Of a stretch of 41,299 nt of DNA, positions 1 to 8,290 are shown one piece after another; position 1 is the first letter of the stretch, and every line of letters starts with the position of its first letter. The notes under the pieces are model-generated. The model ran no database searches, was not told the origin of the DNA, and saw nothing but the letters and a program-made list of their open reading frames with translations. The stretch is from an uncultured Oscillospiraceae bacterium (lineage in GTDB: Bacteria > Bacillota > Clostridia > Oscillospirales > Ruminococcaceae), in NCBI GenBank assembly GCA_902489475.1, contig CABUAH010000009.1, positions 1-41,299 of the forward strand, given 5' to 3'. The position numbers were made by a program, and so were the translations under genes.

Positions 1-1
1 T

Positions 2-2272
2 TATTTTAATAACAATCTTTTATTTTTAGGATTTGTTTTCGGATGCGTTTTGAATTCAACGATTTTAAGAATGATGACGCTTCACAGCTATTTTTACATT
101 AAGCCTTTTTTGGCAGATGTAGCTATTATAATGGTTGTGGGATTAATCGGTTATTTTATAAGACCGTCGAGAAGGTTCACTTATTATATTGTGCTGCTTT
201 CGGCATTATCGCTTTTAAATTTCGGAAACAGTGTTTATTTTACAAACTTTAAATCGTTTGTTTCTGCTTCGCAGATTGCAACAGCGGCTCAGTTGAGCGG
301 AGTGATGGACGCAGTTACTCATAATATAATGGAATTTAAAGATTTTATTTTCTTTGTTCCTGTGGTGTTATATGTAGCTTTGTACATCTTTATAAGGAAA
401 AAGAGAAAGAACACTTTATCCAATGATTACAGCAAAAAACAGACGTATAAAACAATGTTAAAAACATTTCTTGTTGCGGTCGTTGTTTTTCTGATATTCT
501 GTACACAGGTTACCGGTACAGATTTATCCCGTCTTGTTAAGAACTGGAACAGAGTATCTGTTGTAACTGAATTCGGTGAGTACACATACACTGTTTCCGA
601 CGTAGTTTCAACAATTAAAAACTCATTAAACACTGTATTTGGAGTCGAAAAGAGTAAAGAAACCTTTAACAGCTTTTATGATAGCAGCAGCAAGAAGGAT
701 AAAGATAAGCAAACAGACAGCAAAGAAAAGTACAAAGGTATCTTTGAAGGCAAAAATATGCTGGTGATACATGCTGAGAGTATTCAGCAGTTTGCGATGG
801 ATACTTCCTTTAACGGTGTGGAGGTTACGCCTAATTTGAACAAACTCGCTAAAGAGGGACTTTATTTTAGTAACTTTTATGCACAGGAGAGTATAGGTAC
901 AAGCTCAGATAGTGAATTTACTTTCTCGTCCTCGCTTTTACCTGCTTCAAGCGGAACTGTTGCAGTAAGTTATCCGGAAAGACTTTATGTAACAACACAA
1001 AAATTACTAAAAGAAAAGGGATATTATACTTTTAGTATGCACGCAAACAATGGTTCTTTTTGGAACAGAATAGAGCTTCACAAGTCTTTAGGATATGATA
1101 AATTCTTTAATTATACAAATGATTATGATATTGATTTGGATGACCCGGAACAGATAGTCGGTATGGGACTGAACGATAAGGACTTTTTCTCTCAGTCGGT
1201 CGATAAGATAAAAACCATTTCAAGTGAAAATGAAAACTGGATGGGAACATTAATAATGCTTTCCAATCATACTCCGTTTACCGATGCGGCACAAGCAAGC
1301 GGTTATGAGGTGGATTTTAAGTATCAGGAGTATAATGCTCAGACAGGAGAGTATGAAGAAAAATCTGCGCCGTTCTTAGAAGGAACAAAGCTTGGGAATT
1401 ATTTTAAGAGCGTTAACTATGCCGATCAGGCAATAGGGGAGCTTATAGAAAAGCTTGACAGTGAAGGACTTTTAGATAATACGGTTTTGGTAATTTACGG
1501 CGACCATGATGCAAAGATAAAGGAATCCGACTACGAATATTATCTCAATTATGATCCTTATACAGATACTGTAAAAGAAGAGGGCGATGAAGGATATGTT
1601 CCGGTAGATGAGTATTGCTATAACCTAAACAGAAAGGTTCCTTTTATAATTTGGACTAAGGACCATAAGGAATATAAACCGGAAGAGATTACAACTATAG
1701 GCGGAATGTGCGATTGTTTGCCGACGCTCGGAAATATGTTTGGGTATGAGAGTGAATATGCGCTCGGACATAATCTTTTCGGTGACGGAGCTTCTAATAA
1801 TACGGTAATTTTACCGAGTGCAAACTTTATTACTGATAAAATTTATTATTCTTCAGCCAACAGCGAGTACTTTGACCTTGTTGGCTATGAAAATGTAATG
1901 ACGAAAATACCTGTAAATATGCTGACTGATTATTCTAAGGGACTTCCTCGGTATGTTCCGCAAGATCCTGAGGAATCAAGCGATGCTAAAGAGAATGATG
2001 AAGTATCAGAAAAGACGACGATCACCTTAAGAGATGCTTATGCAGGATCTGAAATTGCAAAGAGGTACAACGATGAAGTCGTCAGCCAGGAGTATATAAA
2101 CGAGCGTGTTGCATATGCTGATCAAAGGATGTCAGTTTCCGACGCTATTATTTTCCATGATATGATAAGGATAAACCTTGAGAGTGAGTCGGATTCCTCT
2201 GATTCATCTGAAGAATCCGGTTCAAATGAAACTCAAGCATCGTCTGCTGCAACAACTGAAAAAGCTTCATAG
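2..2272 (+). CDS. LTA synthase family sulfatase-type protein (5' end missing)
   Basis: A membrane-anchored phosphoglycerol transferase of the lipoteichoic acid synthase (LtaS) family, which polymerises glycerol phosphate from phosphatidylglycerol on the outer face of the membrane. The reading frame is open without a stop from base 2, and the codons before the TTG at 50 encode more hydrophobic sequence, so the gene begins left of the window. Counting from the TTG at 50, several membrane helices fill about residues 1-155, followed by a Ser/Lys-rich linker and the extracellular sulfatase-fold domain from about 230. The expected active-site residues are visible: E243 in HAES, the nucleophile T284 in GTSSDSEF, H407 in SNHTPF, and D485-H486 in YGDHD. 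The tail is Ser/Glu-rich and low complexity. It could be LtaS proper or a paralogue such as a primase or a YfnI/YqgS-like enzyme; the substrate cannot be told from sequence alone. Confidence 0.88.
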   Translation, partial: YFNNNLLFLGFVFGCVLNSTILRMMTLHSYFYIKPFLADVAIIMVVGLIGYFIRPSRRFTYYIVLLSALSLLNFGNSVYFTNFKSFVSASQIATAAQLSGVMDAVTHNIMEFKDFIFFVPVVLYVALYIFIRKKRKNTLSNDYSKKQTYKTMLKTFLVAVVVFLIFCTQVTGTDLSRLVKNWNRVSVVTEFGEYTYTVSDVVSTIKNSLNTVFGVEKSKETFNSFYDSSSKKDKDKQTDSKEKYKGIFEGKNMLVIHAESIQQFAMDTSFNGVEVTPNLNKLAKEGLYFSNFYAQESIGTSSDSEFTFSSSLLPASSGTVAVSYPERLYVTTQKLLKEKGYYTFSMHANNGSFWNRIELHKSLGYDKFFNYTNDYDIDLDDPEQIVGMGLNDKDFFSQSVDKIKTISSENENWMGTLIMLSNHTPFTDAAQASGYEVDFKYQEYNAQTGEYEEKSAPFLEGTKLGNYFKSVNYADQAIGELIEKLDSEGLLDNTVLVIYGDHDAKIKESDYEYYLNYDPYTDTVKEEGDEGYVPVDEYCYNLNRKVPFIIWTKDHKEYKPEEITTIGGMCDCLPTLGNMFGYESEYALGHNLFGDGASNNTVILPSANFITDKIYYSSANSEYFDLVGYENVMTKIPVNMLTDYSKGLPRYVPQDPEESSDAKENDEVSEKTTITLRDAYAGSEIAKRYNDEVVSQEYINERVAYADQRMSVSDAIIFHDMIRINLESESDSSDSSEESGSNETQASSAATTEKAS

Positions 2273-2292
2273 ATAATGTAGTTGAAACAAAT

Positions 2293-2333
2293 AAACCGTG
2301 CAGATCCGAGATAAAGGACGCACGGTTTTATTT
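2293..2333. terminator. Terminator between LTA synthase and rpmB (convergent)
   Basis: A perfect 9-bp stem (2293-2301 with 2320-2328) with an 18-nt spacer is followed by a T-rich run. It lies 20 bases after the stop of the LTA-synthase gene and could serve that gene. A-rich sequence on its left side means it may also back up termination of rpmB from the other strand. Confidence 0.7.
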
Positions 2334-2350
2334 GTATAAGAAAAGCAGGC

Positions 2351-2381
2351 AAAAAAATACAGCCGGTAAAAACCGACTGTA
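2351..2381 (-). terminator. rpmB terminator
   Basis: Read on the minus strand, a 10-bp stem (2372-2381 with 2358-2367, one G-U pair) closes a four-base T loop and is followed by seven T (2357-2351). It starts 17 bases after the rpmB stop codon. Confidence 0.8.
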
Positions 2382-2397
2382 AAAAATACGTAAATGA

Positions 2398-2583
2398 TTA
2401 CGCTCTTTCAACTTTGCCTGAACGCAAGCATCTTGAACAAGCGTAAATATGACAAGGAGTGCCGTTAACGATAGCCTTAACCCTCTTAACATTTGGCTTC
2501 CAAGTTCTGTTTGTTCTTCTGTGAGAGTGTGATACCTTGATACCGAAAGTAACACCCTTTCCGCAAATACTGCATTTTGCCAT
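2398..2583 (-). CDS. rpmB: 50S ribosomal protein L28
   Basis: A component of the large ribosomal subunit. The 61-residue protein has the L28 hallmarks: N-terminus MAKCSICGKG, the basic SHSHRRTNRTWKPN segment and the VKRVKAIVNG core. Two cysteine pairs (C4/C7 and C49/C52 in ACSRC) make this the zinc-ribbon (C+) form rather than the zinc-independent paralogue. Start is the ATG at 2583 preceded by AGGAGGTG on the minus strand. It is monocistronic, with its own promoter-like sequence upstream and its own hairpin terminator downstream. Confidence 0.96.
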   Translation of the reverse strand: MAKCSICGKGVTFGIKVSHSHRRTNRTWKPNVKRVKAIVNGTPCHIYACSRCLRSGKVERA

Positions 2584-2624
2584 AATGCCGCACCTCCTTT
2601 TTAAGTTTCCTTAGCAACTATATT

Positions 2625-2653
2625 AGTTTATCAGATTTTATATGCAAAAGCAA
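2625..2653 (-). promoter_or_regulatory. Probable rpmB promoter
   Basis: On the minus strand TTGCTT (2653-2648) and TAAACT (2630-2625) are separated by exactly 17 bases, a plausible sigma-A promoter ending about 40 bases before the rpmB start. Confidence 0.5.
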
Positions 2654-2699
2654 GCTTTTTTGATAATGTTTATAATTTGTTCATAATTTTTAAATTGGA

Positions 2700-2843
2700 G
2701 CAACGCTCTGCTTTGCTTGCAAGGAGCAGAGCTTGCGACTGATTGTAACCGGCGTAAGGAGCGTTAGCTCCTCAGAATTTTAGTGGGAGTTTAAACTCCC
2801 ACTGAAATTCTGAATGAAACCCGCCGTCTTAGAGGCGGGGGGG
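2700..2843 (+). repeat. Noncoding hairpin cluster, possibly an IS200/IS605-derived remnant
   Basis: The 380-base gap between rpmB and the M50 protease gene holds four successive inverted repeats and no credible ORF. They are: an 8-bp stem (2705-2712 with 2725-2732); a 6-bp stem with a GTTA loop (2757-2772); a 42-base near-perfect palindrome (2772-2792 with 2793-2813, one G-U pair, no loop); and a 6-bp GC stem (2820-2825 with 2834-2839) followed by a G run. A terminal GC-rich hairpin of the CCCGCC..GGCGGG type is typical of the right ends of IS200/IS605-family elements and of the guide-RNA scaffolds of TnpB-type nucleases, so a MITE-like relic is the leading guess. No transposase or tnpB gene is nearby. 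The family assignment is inference. Confidence 0.5.
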
Positions 2844-2891
2844 ACATTTGCGCTTAGGTTATTTTTCCAACAGACAAATTTAATGCCTTTT

Positions 2892-2919
2892 TTGCTTGTA
2901 ATTTTTCATAAAATATGGT
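2892..2919 (+). promoter_or_regulatory. Possible promoter of the M50-scpAB operon
   Basis: TTGCTT (2892-2897) and TATGGT (2914-2919) with a 16-base spacer lie 49 bases before the ATG. An overlapping alternative -10 is TACACT (2919-2924). It is a modest match, chosen because it is the last promoter-like sequence before the operon. Confidence 0.35.
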
Positions 2920-2967
2920 ACACTATTTTTGTATATTTTTTATTGAGTTTTCACGGAGGAAATAGAA

Positions 2968-3615
2968 ATGGATGCACAAACCATTTTAAAATACGGCGTT
3001 AGAATTTTAATCATATTTATGGTATTGCCTGTGCATGAATATGCTCATGCATTTGCAGCAAGAAAGCTTGGGGACAAAACAGCCGAGAACATGGGAAGAA
3101 CAACACTTAATCCTATTTCCCACATTGATCCAATCGGAGCAATATGTCTTGTGCTTACGGGATTTGGTTGGGCAAAACCGGTGCCGATAAATCCAAACAG
3201 ATTTAAGCACATAAGATCAGGAACAGTTATAACAGCTCTTGCTGGTCCTCTTTCAAATATTATTGTAGGATATGTAGGTCTTGTAATTTTAAAATTTGCA
3301 GAATATATTCTTGCAGATAATATGACACAAACTATCTATTATGTTATGATTATTTTACAATTTTTTATATCAATTAACTTATCTCTTGCGGTATTTAATC
3401 TTCTGCCTGTTCCGCCGCTTGACGGTTCAAGAGTTTTAACGGCATTTTTGCCGCTTAAATATCAGTGGAAGATACAGGAATATCAATTATATATAAGCTT
3501 GGCTTTTTTGGTAATTATTTTTACAGGAATCCTTGATTATCCGATTGGTTTTTTGGTGAGTCTTTTGTATAGGGTTATTGACTTTTTGTCTCTTTGGGTT
3601 GATATTATTTTTTAG
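2968..3615 (+). CDS. Site-2 protease family membrane metalloprotease (M50)
   Basis: A polytopic intramembrane zinc protease of the M50B/YwhC-like group. The zinc motif HEYAH sits at residues 23-27 inside the first hydrophobic segment, and the third metal-ligand region NLLPVPPLDGS is at 144-154 with D152. Most of the remaining 215 residues are membrane helices and no PDZ domain is present, which is usual for this compact subgroup. Start is the ATG at 2968 with CGGAGGA upstream. It leads the scpA-scpB block, a common arrangement in Clostridia. The substrate is unknown; SpoIVFB-like pro-sigma processing is possible in principle, but this subgroup is mostly uncharacterised. Confidence 0.88.
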   Translation: MDAQTILKYGVRILIIFMVLPVHEYAHAFAARKLGDKTAENMGRTTLNPISHIDPIGAICLVLTGFGWAKPVPINPNRFKHIRSGTVITALAGPLSNIIVGYVGLVILKFAEYILADNMTQTIYYVMIILQFFISINLSLAVFNLLPVPPLDGSRVLTAFLPLKYQWKIQEYQLYISLAFLVIIFTGILDYPIGFLVSLLYRVIDFLSLWVDIIF

Positions 3616-3639
3616 TAGTTTCGAAAGGTTTAAAAATTT

Positions 3640-4365
3640 ATGAGTGTAATTTCGTTTAAGCTTGAAGCGTTTGAAGGTCCACTTGATCTTTTGCTTCATC
3701 TTATACAAAAACATAAACTGAATATTGAAGACATTGAAATTTCTCTTCTTTTAGAACAGTACTTAAATTATATTAATGGACTGAAGGAACAGGATTTTGA
3801 GTCAGCAGGCGAGTTTTTGGAAATGGCAGCAAAGCTTATTTATATAAAAACCGTATCTTTGCTTCCAAAACCAAACGAAGCGCAGGAGTTGAAAAAAGAG
3901 CTTGAGGGAAGACTTATCGAGTATTCGCTTTGTAAACAAACAGCAAAGCTTTTGCAGGCTAAATGTGCATACGGAGAGATATTTGTCAGAGCGCCGATAA
4001 AGCTTCCTGTTGATAAGACTTATAAGCGGACGCACGATAAAGAACTGCTTTTAGAAACGTATATTTCGCTTGAAATCCGCAGAGATGAAAATGAGAAGGA
4101 CAGCACAGCTGTTTTTAAGCCGATTGTTTCAAAAAAATTTGTGTCTGTAACATCAAAAATAATCTACGTTTTAAAGAAGCTTTATACATCGGGAAAGTGT
4201 AAAATGAATTCTATCTTTGATTCGATGACGGACAAGAGCGAACGTATAGCTACGTTTTTGGCAATTTTGGAGCTTACAAAGTCCGGAAGGATCATGCTCA
4301 ATGATGACAATACAGAGATAGCATTTAACAGGAAAAGAAAAGTATCAGCTAAAGGAGAGGTGTAA
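3640..4365 (+). CDS. scpA: Segregation and condensation protein A
   Basis: The kleisin subunit of the SMC-ScpAB condensin, which bridges the SMC head domains and organises the chromosome. The N-terminus is diagnostic: FEGPLDLLLHLIQKHKLNIEDI, the helix that binds the SMC neck, is at about residues 8-29. The C-terminal winged helix is at about 165-235. At 241 residues it has the normal family length. It is followed by scpB after three bases, and the scpB ribosome site overlaps its end, suggesting translational coupling. Confidence 0.95.
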   Translation: MSVISFKLEAFEGPLDLLLHLIQKHKLNIEDIEISLLLEQYLNYINGLKEQDFESAGEFLEMAAKLIYIKTVSLLPKPNEAQELKKELEGRLIEYSLCKQTAKLLQAKCAYGEIFVRAPIKLPVDKTYKRTHDKELLLETYISLEIRRDENEKDSTAVFKPIVSKKFVSVTSKIIYVLKKLYTSGKCKMNSIFDSMTDKSERIATFLAILELTKSGRIMLNDDNTEIAFNRKRKVSAKGEV

Positions 4366-4368
4366 TTA

Positions 4369-4944
4369 ATGCTTACGGACGAAAAAATTTCAGTTATCGA
4401 AGCGATTTTGTTTGCAAGCGGAGAGCCTGTTTTAAAACAAACGCTGTGTGAAATTATAGATGTTGACGAAGAAAGCCTGGACAAGCTTGTGGTGCTGCTT
4501 CGTGAGCGTTATTTGAATATTTCCAGTGCGGTTGAGATTTTAGAGCTTGACGACAGTTATCAGTTTGCTGCAAGGCGAGAGTATTCGCCATATATTAAGA
4601 CAGCGCTTGAGGTGAAGAAAAATGTAACGCTGTCGCAGGCGGCATTTGAAGTATTGACGATCGTTGCATATAATCAGCCGGTCACAAAGGGCTTTATAGA
4701 AAACGTAAGGGGAGTTGATTCTTCAAGCGTAGTAAATTCGCTTGTTGAAAAAGGGCTTTTGGAGGAAGCGGGAAGAATTGATGTTCCCGGAAGACCGGTA
4801 GCATATAAAACTACCAGCGGTTTTTTAAGAGCATTTCAAATTTCATCTCTTTCGGAACTTCCGCCGCTTCCAAATCAGGAAACTCAGGTAACCTTTGATG
4901 AAGTTTTGGAAGAATCTGAAAATTCTAAATCAGATGAGGATTAA
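4369..4944 (+). CDS. scpB: Segregation and condensation protein B
   Basis: Partner of ScpA that dimerises and binds the central part of the kleisin in the SMC-ScpAB complex. Two winged-helix domains are visible. The second contains the conserved VTLSQAAFEVLTIVAYNQPV stretch and the RGVDSSSVVNSLVEKGLLEE segment, followed by GRPVAYKTTSGFLRAF. Length (191) is normal. Start is the ATG at 4369, directly after the scpA stop, with AAAGGAGAGG upstream. Confidence 0.95.
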   Translation: MLTDEKISVIEAILFASGEPVLKQTLCEIIDVDEESLDKLVVLLRERYLNISSAVEILELDDSYQFAARREYSPYIKTALEVKKNVTLSQAAFEVLTIVAYNQPVTKGFIENVRGVDSSSVVNSLVEKGLLEEAGRIDVPGRPVAYKTTSGFLRAFQISSLSELPPLPNQETQVTFDEVLEESENSKSDED

Positions 4945-5004
4945 GTTTACGCTAAAAACCAAAGATGAATTAAGAGCGTAAAACTGTTGACATGACAAAA
5001 GGGG

Positions 5005-5961
5005 ATGATGGCAATTTTAGCACTGTATATAATAATAGGTATTATTGCTGTCATTTATATACTTTTGCGGTTTTCACTCAGGATCAGTTATTCTTTTGAT
5101 TCAACTGCGTCAACTAAAGCAACTGTAAAAGTCAAATATTTCTTTTTTACACTTTACGAAAATCCCGAAAGTGAAAAGAGAAAAATAAAGAAAGCTAAAA
5201 AGGCTGAGAAAAAAGAAAAGAAGCTAAGAAAAAAACAAATAAAGCTTGATAAAAGAAATAAGATTCAAAAGGAAAAAGTTAGCGATAAGCTTGTACAAAA
5301 TGAAGCGGAAAATAAACAGGATATAGTTTGTGAGATAAATGAGTTAAGTGAAGAAGAAACTGAAGAAAAGATAAAAGAGCTTGAAAAAGAAATTGCTGAG
5401 CAAAAAGTGATTTATGAAAAATCTTTAAACGATAGCAAAAAAGGTGCTAAAAAGACAGATAAGCAAATAAATAACAATAAATCCGAAGCCAAGTCTGATA
5501 ATGGCAAAAACAAAAAAGCTAAAAAAGAAAGTAAATTAAGTCAAATCAAAAGTACATGGCTGAAGATCAAACCATATGCTCCGCTTACATGGAAAACACT
5601 TAGGAAGCTTCTCAAAAAAATACGTTTTTATGATACAGAAGTTGATATTTTACTCGGAAACGAAGACCCGTACAAAGCAGCTGTGAACTACGGATATGCA
5701 AATATAGCTTTTTATCAGTCGCTTGCTTTTTTGTGCATGATTTTCTCTGTTAAAATCAAAAGCTGTGATTTTAACACGGAGTTTATCAACAAAAGATTTG
5801 AGGTAAGATTAAGCGGAAATGTTTATGTAAGACCAAGTACGCTTTTGGCAATCGTAATATGCTACGGAGTAAAGATGCTTAAAATTTATTTATCGGAAAG
5901 AAATAAAAATTCATATAAAAACACTAAGAAAGACAAGGAGTTGTTAAATAATGAGCAGTGA
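5005..5961 (+). CDS. DUF2953 domain-containing membrane protein
   Basis: Unknown function. One N-terminal membrane helix (about residues 3-22) precedes a short beta-rich part, a long highly charged Lys/Glu-rich stretch (about 55-180, probably coiled coil or disordered), and then the DUF2953 core with the LLGNEDPYKAAVNYGYAN region and a final hydrophobic helix. DUF2953 proteins (ytfI in Bacillus subtilis) are commonly paired with ytfJ/gerW, as here, where the ytfJ start lies inside the end of this gene. The charged insert makes it longer (318 residues) than I expect for the family. Two adjacent ATGs (5005, 5008) are possible starts; the G-rich ribosome site abuts the first. Confidence 0.8.
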   Translation: MMAILALYIIIGIIAVIYILLRFSLRISYSFDSTASTKATVKVKYFFFTLYENPESEKRKIKKAKKAEKKEKKLRKKQIKLDKRNKIQKEKVSDKLVQNEAENKQDIVCEINELSEEETEEKIKELEKEIAEQKVIYEKSLNDSKKGAKKTDKQINNNKSEAKSDNGKNKKAKKESKLSQIKSTWLKIKPYAPLTWKTLRKLLKKIRFYDTEVDILLGNEDPYKAAVNYGYANIAFYQSLAFLCMIFSVKIKSCDFNTEFINKRFEVRLSGNVYVRPSTLLAIVICYGVKMLKIYLSERNKNSYKNTKKDKELLNNEQ

Positions 5962-6325
5962 GAAAAAACTTGAAAATTTGGTTGATGTTGCAATGCAGAA
6001 GCTTCGCAGCATTGCGGACGGAGAAACGGTTGTAGGAAAGCCGATAGTTGTCGGCGATACAACAATTATTCCTATTTCATCAATAAAGGTTGGTTTTGCG
6101 ACCGGAGGTTCTGACTTACCGACAAAAAATCCAAAGGATCAGTTTGGCGGCGGAACAGGCGGAGGAGTAAAGATTGATCCTATTGCATTTATTACAATTA
6201 CTAATGGAGATGTAAAGCTTTTACAGATGACTGTAAACCAAAGCGGTTCTAATGCAATTATCAATATGGTTCCTGACGTTATTGATAAAATTACAGGCGT
6301 TATAAATAAAAAAGGCGAAAATTAA
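5951..6325 (+). CDS. ytfJ: Sporulation protein YtfJ (GerW family)
   Basis: A small spore-associated protein; in Bacillus the GerW/YtfJ family is made in the forespore and is needed for proper germination. The 124-residue sequence has the family pattern: an N-terminal LENLVDVAMQKLRSI helix, VGKPIVVGDTTIIPISSIKVGFATGG, a Gly-rich loop and the VKLLQM strand. It overlaps the preceding DUF2953 gene by 11 bases, with the ribosome site AAGGAG inside that gene, so the two are probably translationally coupled. Confidence 0.92.
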   Translation: MSSEKKLENLVDVAMQKLRSIADGETVVGKPIVVGDTTIIPISSIKVGFATGGSDLPTKNPKDQFGGGTGGGVKIDPIAFITITNGDVKLLQMTVNQSGSNAIINMVPDVIDKITGVINKKGEN

Positions 6326-6381
6326 CAGCTTATATTCTCAAATCAAGGGCACATATTAATTTAAAAAAGGATGTGTGCTCT

Positions 6382-7515
6382 ATGAAATTTAGATACAGAG
6401 TTTTTTCTGCCGTTATACTGCTGTCAGTTTTCTGTGCGTTTTGTTGTGGAATAAGTGCAGGCGCAGTCGGGATTTCTGCGAAATCGGCTATTGTTATTGA
6501 CGCTGATACCGGCGAGATAATATACGGCAAGAATGAAAGTGAAAAGCTGCCGATGGCGTCAACTACAAAAATAATGTCAACACTTATTGTTTTGGAGCAG
6601 GATAATCTTGATGAGGAGTTTATTGTTGATTCTGATGCGATAAAGGTAGAAGGTTCGTCAATGGGACTAAAGGAAGGGTATAGGACAACGCTTAAAGAGC
6701 TTTGCTACGGAATGATGCTTCCAAGCGGAAATGATGCTGCAAACGCAGCAGCCGTCAGAGTTTCGGGAAGTGTTTCTGAGTTCGTTAAGCTTATGAACGA
6801 GCGTGCTGAAGAAATAGGTCTTAAGAATACCCATTTTGTAACTCCGTCAGGACTTGATGATTACACTGATGATCACTACTCAACAGCTTATGATATGGCA
6901 ATTTTGATGAAAGCCGCTCTTAAAAACGAAATGTTTAAAGAGATTATCGGAACGAAAAAGATGAATATAGATTTCGGTAACGGCAATTCAAATTATCTTG
7001 TCAATTCAAATAAGCTTTGGTCATACTGTGACGGTATAATCGGCGGCAAAACGGGATTTACAGATAAGGCAAAAAGATGTCTTGTTTCCGCTTGTGAGCG
7101 TGATAATACAACGCTTGTATGCGTAACTTTAAATGCGCCTGACGACTGGAACGATCAGACACAGCTCTATAATCAGTGCTTTTCGAGGTATAAGTCAGTA
7201 ACTTTAGAGCCATCGGCAGATACTTTCAAGCTGCCTGTTGTAGGCGGAAGCGGTTCGTTTGTAGAAGCTAAGTGTGAAAGTGTTCAAAAGGGAGTTTTAG
7301 CAGGAGATATATCCGATATAACTCAATGTGTTGTGATAATGCCTTTTTATTATGCACCGGTTAAGTCGGGAGATATTTTAGGTGAAGTAAGATTTATAAA
7401 AAACGAAGAAGTAATTGAGATTTCGCCTATAACTGCGGTTTCAAATGTTCAGCAAAGCAGTGAAAAGCTAGGACTTTTAGACAGAATAGAACTGTTTTTC
7501 AGAAATTTATTTTGA
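6382..7515 (+). CDS. D-alanyl-D-alanine carboxypeptidase (DacF/PBP5 family)
   Basis: A secreted or membrane-tethered serine peptidase (family S11) that trims the terminal D-Ala from peptidoglycan stem peptides. All three active-site motifs are present: S60-T-T-K63 (in MASTTKIMS), SGN in the LPSGNDAAN segment, and KTG in GGKTGFTDKA. An N-terminal signal peptide (about residues 1-28) is followed by the catalytic domain and a C-terminal PBP5-type domain ending in an amphipathic helix. The ATG at 6382 is preferred over the in-frame GTG at 6373 because the AAAAAAGG ribosome site is about 10 bases upstream of the ATG and touches the GTG. Position beside ytfJ and scpAB suggests DacF, the sporulation enzyme, but vegetative PBP5 cannot be excluded. 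Confidence 0.92.
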   Translation: MKFRYRVFSAVILLSVFCAFCCGISAGAVGISAKSAIVIDADTGEIIYGKNESEKLPMASTTKIMSTLIVLEQDNLDEEFIVDSDAIKVEGSSMGLKEGYRTTLKELCYGMMLPSGNDAANAAAVRVSGSVSEFVKLMNERAEEIGLKNTHFVTPSGLDDYTDDHYSTAYDMAILMKAALKNEMFKEIIGTKKMNIDFGNGNSNYLVNSNKLWSYCDGIIGGKTGFTDKAKRCLVSACERDNTTLVCVTLNAPDDWNDQTQLYNQCFSRYKSVTLEPSADTFKLPVVGGSGSFVEAKCESVQKGVLAGDISDITQCVVIMPFYYAPVKSGDILGEVRFIKNEEVIEISPITAVSNVQQSSEKLGLLDRIELFFRNLF

Positions 7516-7548
7516 CGGATTCTTTCCGTCACTACATAGGGAGTAATT

Positions 7549-8280
7549 ATGGAAAAACAAAGAATACAAAAAATTATAGCTCAGTCGGGATTTTGTTCAA
7601 GAAGAAAAGCTGAGGAGCTTATTTCTTCGGGACGTGTGAAGGTCAACGGAAGGCCGTGCAAGCTCGGTGATAAGGCTGATTTAAAGTCGGTTATAAGCAT
7701 TGACGGAGAGAAGTTGGCTGTGTCCTCAAAGCGTGATCTTTATTATATAATGCTCAATAAGCCGAGGGGTTATGTGACTACTATGAGTGATGAGCTTGAC
7801 AGAAAAAATGTGTCTGAGCTTGTAAGCGATTTGCCTGAGCGTGTTTATCCTGTGGGAAGACTGGACAAAAACTCCGAGGGCTTGCTTCTGTTTACAAACG
7901 ACGGCAATTTTGCAAATGATATAATGCACCCGTCAAAGCACGTTACAAAGACTTATAGAGTAACTGTAAGACCTCCGGTTACAGATGAAGATCTTGTAAA
8001 AATGAGCGAAGGCGTTTTAATTGACGGAAGAAAAACCCTTCCGTGCGTAATAAATGTTTTGACAAGCGAAAGCACAAGAGTAGTTTTGCAAATGGTAATA
8101 AAAGAAGGGCGAAACAGACAAATCAGAAAAATGTGCGAAGCGGTAGGGCTTGAGGTTGCAAGGCTTAAAAGAACAGCAATAGGTCCTGTAAAGCTTGGAA
8201 TGTTAAAACCGGGTGAGTATAGAGAGCTTACAAGTGAGGAGCTTAGATCGCTCAGAACGGCAATTTCTAAATCAAAATAG
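7549..8280 (+). CDS. rluB: Ribosomal pseudouridine synthase, RluB/RsuA family
   Basis: Converts uridine to pseudouridine in rRNA; the RluB group modifies helix 89-90 of 23S rRNA. An S4 RNA-binding domain occupies about residues 4-50 (QKIIAQSGFCSRRKAEELI), followed by the RsuA-type catalytic domain with the nucleophile D106 in GRLDKNSEGLLL and the KEGRNRQIRKM motif near 185-195. The 243-residue length is normal. Ribosome site AGGGAG precedes the ATG. In Bacillus rluB (ypuL) is also close to scpAB and the dac genes, supporting RluB over RsuA. Confidence 0.92.
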   Translation: MEKQRIQKIIAQSGFCSRRKAEELISSGRVKVNGRPCKLGDKADLKSVISIDGEKLAVSSKRDLYYIMLNKPRGYVTTMSDELDRKNVSELVSDLPERVYPVGRLDKNSEGLLLFTNDGNFANDIMHPSKHVTKTYRVTVRPPVTDEDLVKMSEGVLIDGRKTLPCVINVLTSESTRVVLQMVIKEGRNRQIRKMCEAVGLEVARLKRTAIGPVKLGMLKPGEYRELTSEELRSLRTAISKSK

Positions 8281-8290
8281 GAGAAATTTT

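Noticed and set aside
2814..3002. 62-residue ORF before the M50 protease
   Set aside because: It runs from the hairpin cluster through the promoter region and the ribosome site of the protease gene; no coding character.
8213..8290. Longer start for the small gene after rluB
   Set aside because: It overlaps the rluB coding end and lacks a ribosome site; ATG 8291 has AGGAG.
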